DNA from: an uncultured Synechococcus sp.
GTDB taxonomy: Bacteria > Cyanobacteriota > Cyanobacteriia > PCC-6307 > Cyanobiaceae
Length of the DNA stretch: 64,000 nucleotides
Reading direction: 5' to 3'
Assembly: GCA_949373155.1 (NCBI GenBank)
Contig: CASICK010000015.1
Location: 33,390-97,389, forward strand
A model generated the notes under the pieces. It did not search any database. It was not told where the DNA came from and saw nothing but the letters and a program-made list of their open reading frames with translations. Below are positions 63,604-64,000 of the stretch, in pieces. Positions within the stretch are counted from its first letter, which is position 1; each line of letters opens with the position of its first letter. The position numbers and the translations under genes are program-made.

Positions 63604-64000
63604 ATGGGATTCACTGTCTGTCCTAAGAATATGCAAGATGGAAACTTTCTTATGCAATGGAAAAAGTTGTTTTCTAAGATGCGATTGCTGCTGAAGACTC
63701 CTTTTAGGAAGATTGTAGCGAAAGACTCCTCTAATTTTGAATGCAGTATTCTTTCTGGGGAGATCAACTGTACTTGGAAGATCAGGAGAGACACAAAGGA
63801 CTTAATAAACAAACAATATAATTCAGCTCTATTCTTAAGAATGCGAGACATCTCTGGAGATGGTACAAGTGCTTCATTATCAGTAGAAACAACAACTAGG
63901 CAAAACAATACCAAGATCAATCTCCCCACTGATGGAGGAAAAGTATTAGTGGAGCTGGGCTATAAGACTGATGGAGGCGAATTCATTACTCTAGAATATA
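63604..64000 (+). CDS. DUF4912-like protein, truncated by the window edge
   Basis: An ATG at 63604 opens a frame that stays open to the last base. The translation starts MGFTVCPKNMQDGNFLMQWK and, near its end, reads LFLRMRDISGDGTSASLSVE followed by a glycine-rich ELGYKTDGGEFITLEY, which resembles the beta domain of DUF4912 proteins of cyanobacteria. The 132 visible codons are AT-rich. The function is unknown. A minus-strand frame over the same bases is a shadow. Confidence 0.6.
   Translation, partial: MGFTVCPKNMQDGNFLMQWKKLFSKMRLLLKTPFRKIVAKDSSNFECSILSGEINCTWKIRRDTKDLINKQYNSALFLRMRDISGDGTSASLSVETTTRQNNTKINLPTDGGKVLVELGYKTDGGEFITLEY

Noticed and set aside
63588..63929. 113-codon minus-strand frame
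   Set aside because: The plus strand encodes a DUF4912-like protein open to the window end.

Overview
The window comes from a marine picocyanobacterium, most likely a Synechococcus of the marine subcluster (inference). The evidence is the split beta-prime RNA polymerase genes (rpoC1 and rpoC2), psbA, CP12, a high-light-inducible protein, Ycf35, and many families typical of marine picocyanobacteria (DUF1651, DUF3303, DUF3764, DUF3493, DUF2301). The strain cannot be named from sequence alone. No transposase, integrase, CRISPR array, rRNA or replication origin was seen. One tRNA, tRNA-Thr(CGT), is present. Layout, 0-32 kb: this is mostly conserved housekeeping. It holds a DnaJ-like protein, rsmG, the minus-strand cassette HEAT protein/DUF2997/Ycf35/ferredoxin/aldo-keto reductase, a solute symporter, a small Hli protein overlapping rlmN, and the transcription block rpsT-tatD-rpoB-rpoC1-rpoC2. 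hisD, rpiA and an HtrA protease follow. At 22.5-25.5 kb lies a complete GRRM-type RiPP cassette: an orphan binding protein GrrP, a Gly-rich precursor GrrA with six aromatic-X-Asn/Ser triplets, and a radical SAM/SPASM maturase GrrM overlapping grrA by four bases. An unrecognised secreted protein comes next. The translation block rimP-nusA-ylxR-infB follows, then a membrane protein whose low-complexity tail is antisense to a DUF3493 gene. Layout, 32-52 kb: DUF389 membrane protein, HIT protein, psbA (D1 with Glu130, the high-light isoform), two tandem secreted paralogues, aspartoacylase-like protein, GST, DUF2301, ABC-F, a short CP12, obgE, a sugar-type ABC ATPase, mutS2, a glyoxalase-like protein, hemB, a DnaJ homologue, a secreted thioredoxin-like protein and a SulP/BicA-like transporter. 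Layout, 52-64 kb: this is a loosely packed accessory region with many short genes and long AT-rich gaps. It holds an L,D-transpeptidase, sulfiredoxin, cupin, prohibitin-like protein, an HTH/zinc-ribbon protein and at least seven single-helix mini-proteins. It also contains a broken coding stretch and, at the right edge, a truncated DUF4912-like gene. The most interesting non-coding signals are at 58.9-59.6 kb. There a Yfr1-like small RNA candidate sits beside two HLR1-like (RpaB) boxes, two membrane mini-proteins and a second candidate small RNA, which suggests a light-stress regulatory locus. All functional statements rest on reading motifs; no database search was run.
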